DNA from: Sulfitobacter undariae
Lineage (GTDB): Bacteria > Pseudomonadota > Alphaproteobacteria > Rhodobacterales > Rhodobacteraceae
DNA length: 64,000 nt
Direction: 5' to 3'
Assembly (NCBI RefSeq): GCF_014196805.1
Contig: NZ_JACIEI010000003.1
Coordinates: 310,001-374,000 of the forward strand
In this document: positions 63,142-64,000 of the stretch, piece by piece
Numbering within the stretch: position 1 is the stretch's first letter
Layout: every line of letters begins with the position of its first letter
Notes under the pieces: model-generated
Database searches by the model: none
Told to the model about the DNA's origin: nothing
The model's input: only the letters and a program-made list of their open reading frames with translations
Position numbers and translations under genes: made by a program

Positions 63142-64000
63142 TCAGATAATGTTGGGGTTTTCGCCCAGATCAAGGCCCGGAAAGATTGTGGTCTCTAAGG
63201 TGGATTTTGGCAGACCGAATTGGCTGTGCAGTAGCCATGCCAGCATGCTTCGCAGATCGCGTGTCGGCATTAAATCACGCCGCTGATAGAGTTGGGCCTC
63301 ATCCACACCTGGCCAATCGCCGTAAATCTTACCACCACGTAGGGCACCGCCTGCCAGAACCATCACACCGCCTGTGCCGTGATCCGTTCCTTTTGATCCG
63401 TTTATCCGTGCGGTGCGCCCGAACTCGGTGACGGCTACCACGGTGGTCTTGTTCCAGACATTTTGTGTCACGGTGTCTTGCAATGTCAGTATTGCATCGG
63501 ACAATCGAGCAAGTGTGCGTGGTAACGTGCGGTCTTGGCTTTGATGGGTGTCCCAGCCGTTGATCGAGAATGCGGCGATGCGGGTTTGTGCGCGCAGCTG
63601 TTTGCCGATAAATTCGGCTACCCGCTTCTCAACGCCGCTGTTTTTGCCTTTTGGGGCCTTGCTGGCCATCGACATCATTTCTTCTGGCGTGCCACTCGTG
63701 GCGACTTTGTCGCCGTCATTGTCCGCAATTTCTAACGCTTGCGTAAAAGCGGCATCAAACAGGGGATCGTCTGCCATAATTAAGCGGGCAAGCTGGATGG
63801 CTTGCGGGCTGAGCGCCAGATCAGCCTCGGGGGACCAGCGTTGGATCAGGGCAGGGCCGCCCAACACCCCCAATGGATCGCGCCCTACAGCATAGGCTGT
63901 CGCAGGGCCGCTGTCGGGCAGGTTTTGCAGGACACGGTTTAACCAGCCATCACGCGAGGTCCCGCCGCTCAGGTCTGTCAGCCCAGCTTCTAACAGGTCT
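63142..64000 (-). CDS. DUF1501 domain-containing protein, partial (5' end outside window)
   Basis: The C-terminal 285 or so codons are visible and the frame stays open to the right edge. The sequence carries DUF1501 traits: SINGWDTHQSQDRTLPRTLA, TTVVAVTEFGRTARINGSKGTDHGTGGVMVLAGG, and LPTRDLRSMLAWLLH-like LMPTRDLRSMLAWLLH. These proteins belong to the alkaline-phosphatase/sulfatase-like clan, and many are exported by the Tat pathway; the signal peptide would lie beyond the edge. The substrate is unknown. They are often next to a DUF1800 gene, which would be upstream, out of view. Confidence 0.88.
   Translation of the reverse strand, partial: DLLEAGLTDLSGGTSRDGWLNRVLQNLPDSGPATAYAVGRDPLGVLGGPALIQRWSPEADLALSPQAIQLARLIMADDPLFDAAFTQALEIADNDGDKVATSGTPEEMMSMASKAPKGKNSGVEKRVAEFIGKQLRAQTRIAAFSINGWDTHQSQDRTLPRTLARLSDAILTLQDTVTQNVWNKTTVVAVTEFGRTARINGSKGTDHGTGGVMVLAGGALRGGKIYGDWPGVDEAQLYQRRDLMPTRDLRSMLAWLLHSQFGLPKSTLETTIFPGLDLGENPNII

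Overview
The window is a 64 kb stretch of chromosome from an alphaproteobacterium, most likely of the Rhodobacterales (Roseobacter group). The evidence is the gene content and order: yceD-rpmF-plsX-fabH-ihfA followed by a MerR-type regulator, argS-SPOR protein-nagZ-scpA-scpB, prfA-prmC followed by a DUF4167 protein, lptF-lptG-lptD-surA-pdxA-rsmA divergent from pepA-holC, a double-length Dcd-type deaminase, and an OlsB acyltransferase. The genus cannot be named from this sequence. Coding density is high, many neighbours overlap by 4 bases (ATGA or GTGA), and I see no transposase, integrase, prophage gene, CRISPR array or rRNA.

Layout. 1-3.0 kb: an MFS transporter cut by the left edge, divergent from cobK, an AlkA-like glycosylase and a serine esterase. 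3.1-7.1 kb: the most accessory-looking part, with an HNH nuclease, an unrecognised membrane protein, a DUF805 protein, a MliC-like lysozyme inhibitor, and a WYL-type regulator paired with a small dimeric-barrel protein behind a perfect 9-bp-arm inverted repeat. 7.1-15.8 kb: xthA, erpA, dgt, a catalytically degenerate SDR-like protein, argS, a SPOR protein, nagZ and scpAB. 15.9-21.8 kb, minus strand: dcd, tRNA-Pro(GGG), a MerR-like regulator with a long acidic tail, ihfA, fabH, plsX, rpmF, yceD. 21.9-25.0 kb, plus strand: bamE, olsB, an ABC-F ATPase. 25.1-31.4 kb: acetyltransferases, DUF1272, an SDR dehydrogenase, tyrS and anmK. 31.5-40.0 kb: a PRC-barrel protein, eno, two transporter-like membrane proteins, an I78 inhibitor lipoprotein, a DEAD-box helicase, a glycine-rich DUF533 protein and selO. 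40.1-47.9 kb: a GNAT protein and nucleoside hydrolase upstream of selO, mazG, an M20 amidohydrolase with two different ureohydrolases, DUF1499, prfA-prmC. 48.1-56.2 kb: DUF4167, then the outer-membrane biogenesis operon. 56.4-64 kb: pepA, holC, small proteins, a membrane retropepsin, marC, a second ABC-F protein, ndk, and a DUF1501 protein cut by the right edge.

The clearest functional groups are envelope biogenesis (lptFGD, surA, bamE, plsX, fabH, olsB, nagZ, anmK), translation (argS, tyrS, prfA, prmC, rsmA, two ABC-F proteins, rpmF, tRNA-Pro), nucleotide pool control and repair (dcd, dgt, mazG, ndk, xthA, AlkA-like) and nitrogen catabolism (agmatinase-like plus guanidinobutyrase-like enzymes with an M20 amidohydrolase).

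I did not find a convincing new multi-gene system. The best leads are modest: the WYL regulator with its palindromic operator, the paired ureohydrolase cluster, a degenerate SDR pseudoenzyme behind dgt, an unannotated small gene near 25.7 kb, and the long leader of the DEAD-box helicase.
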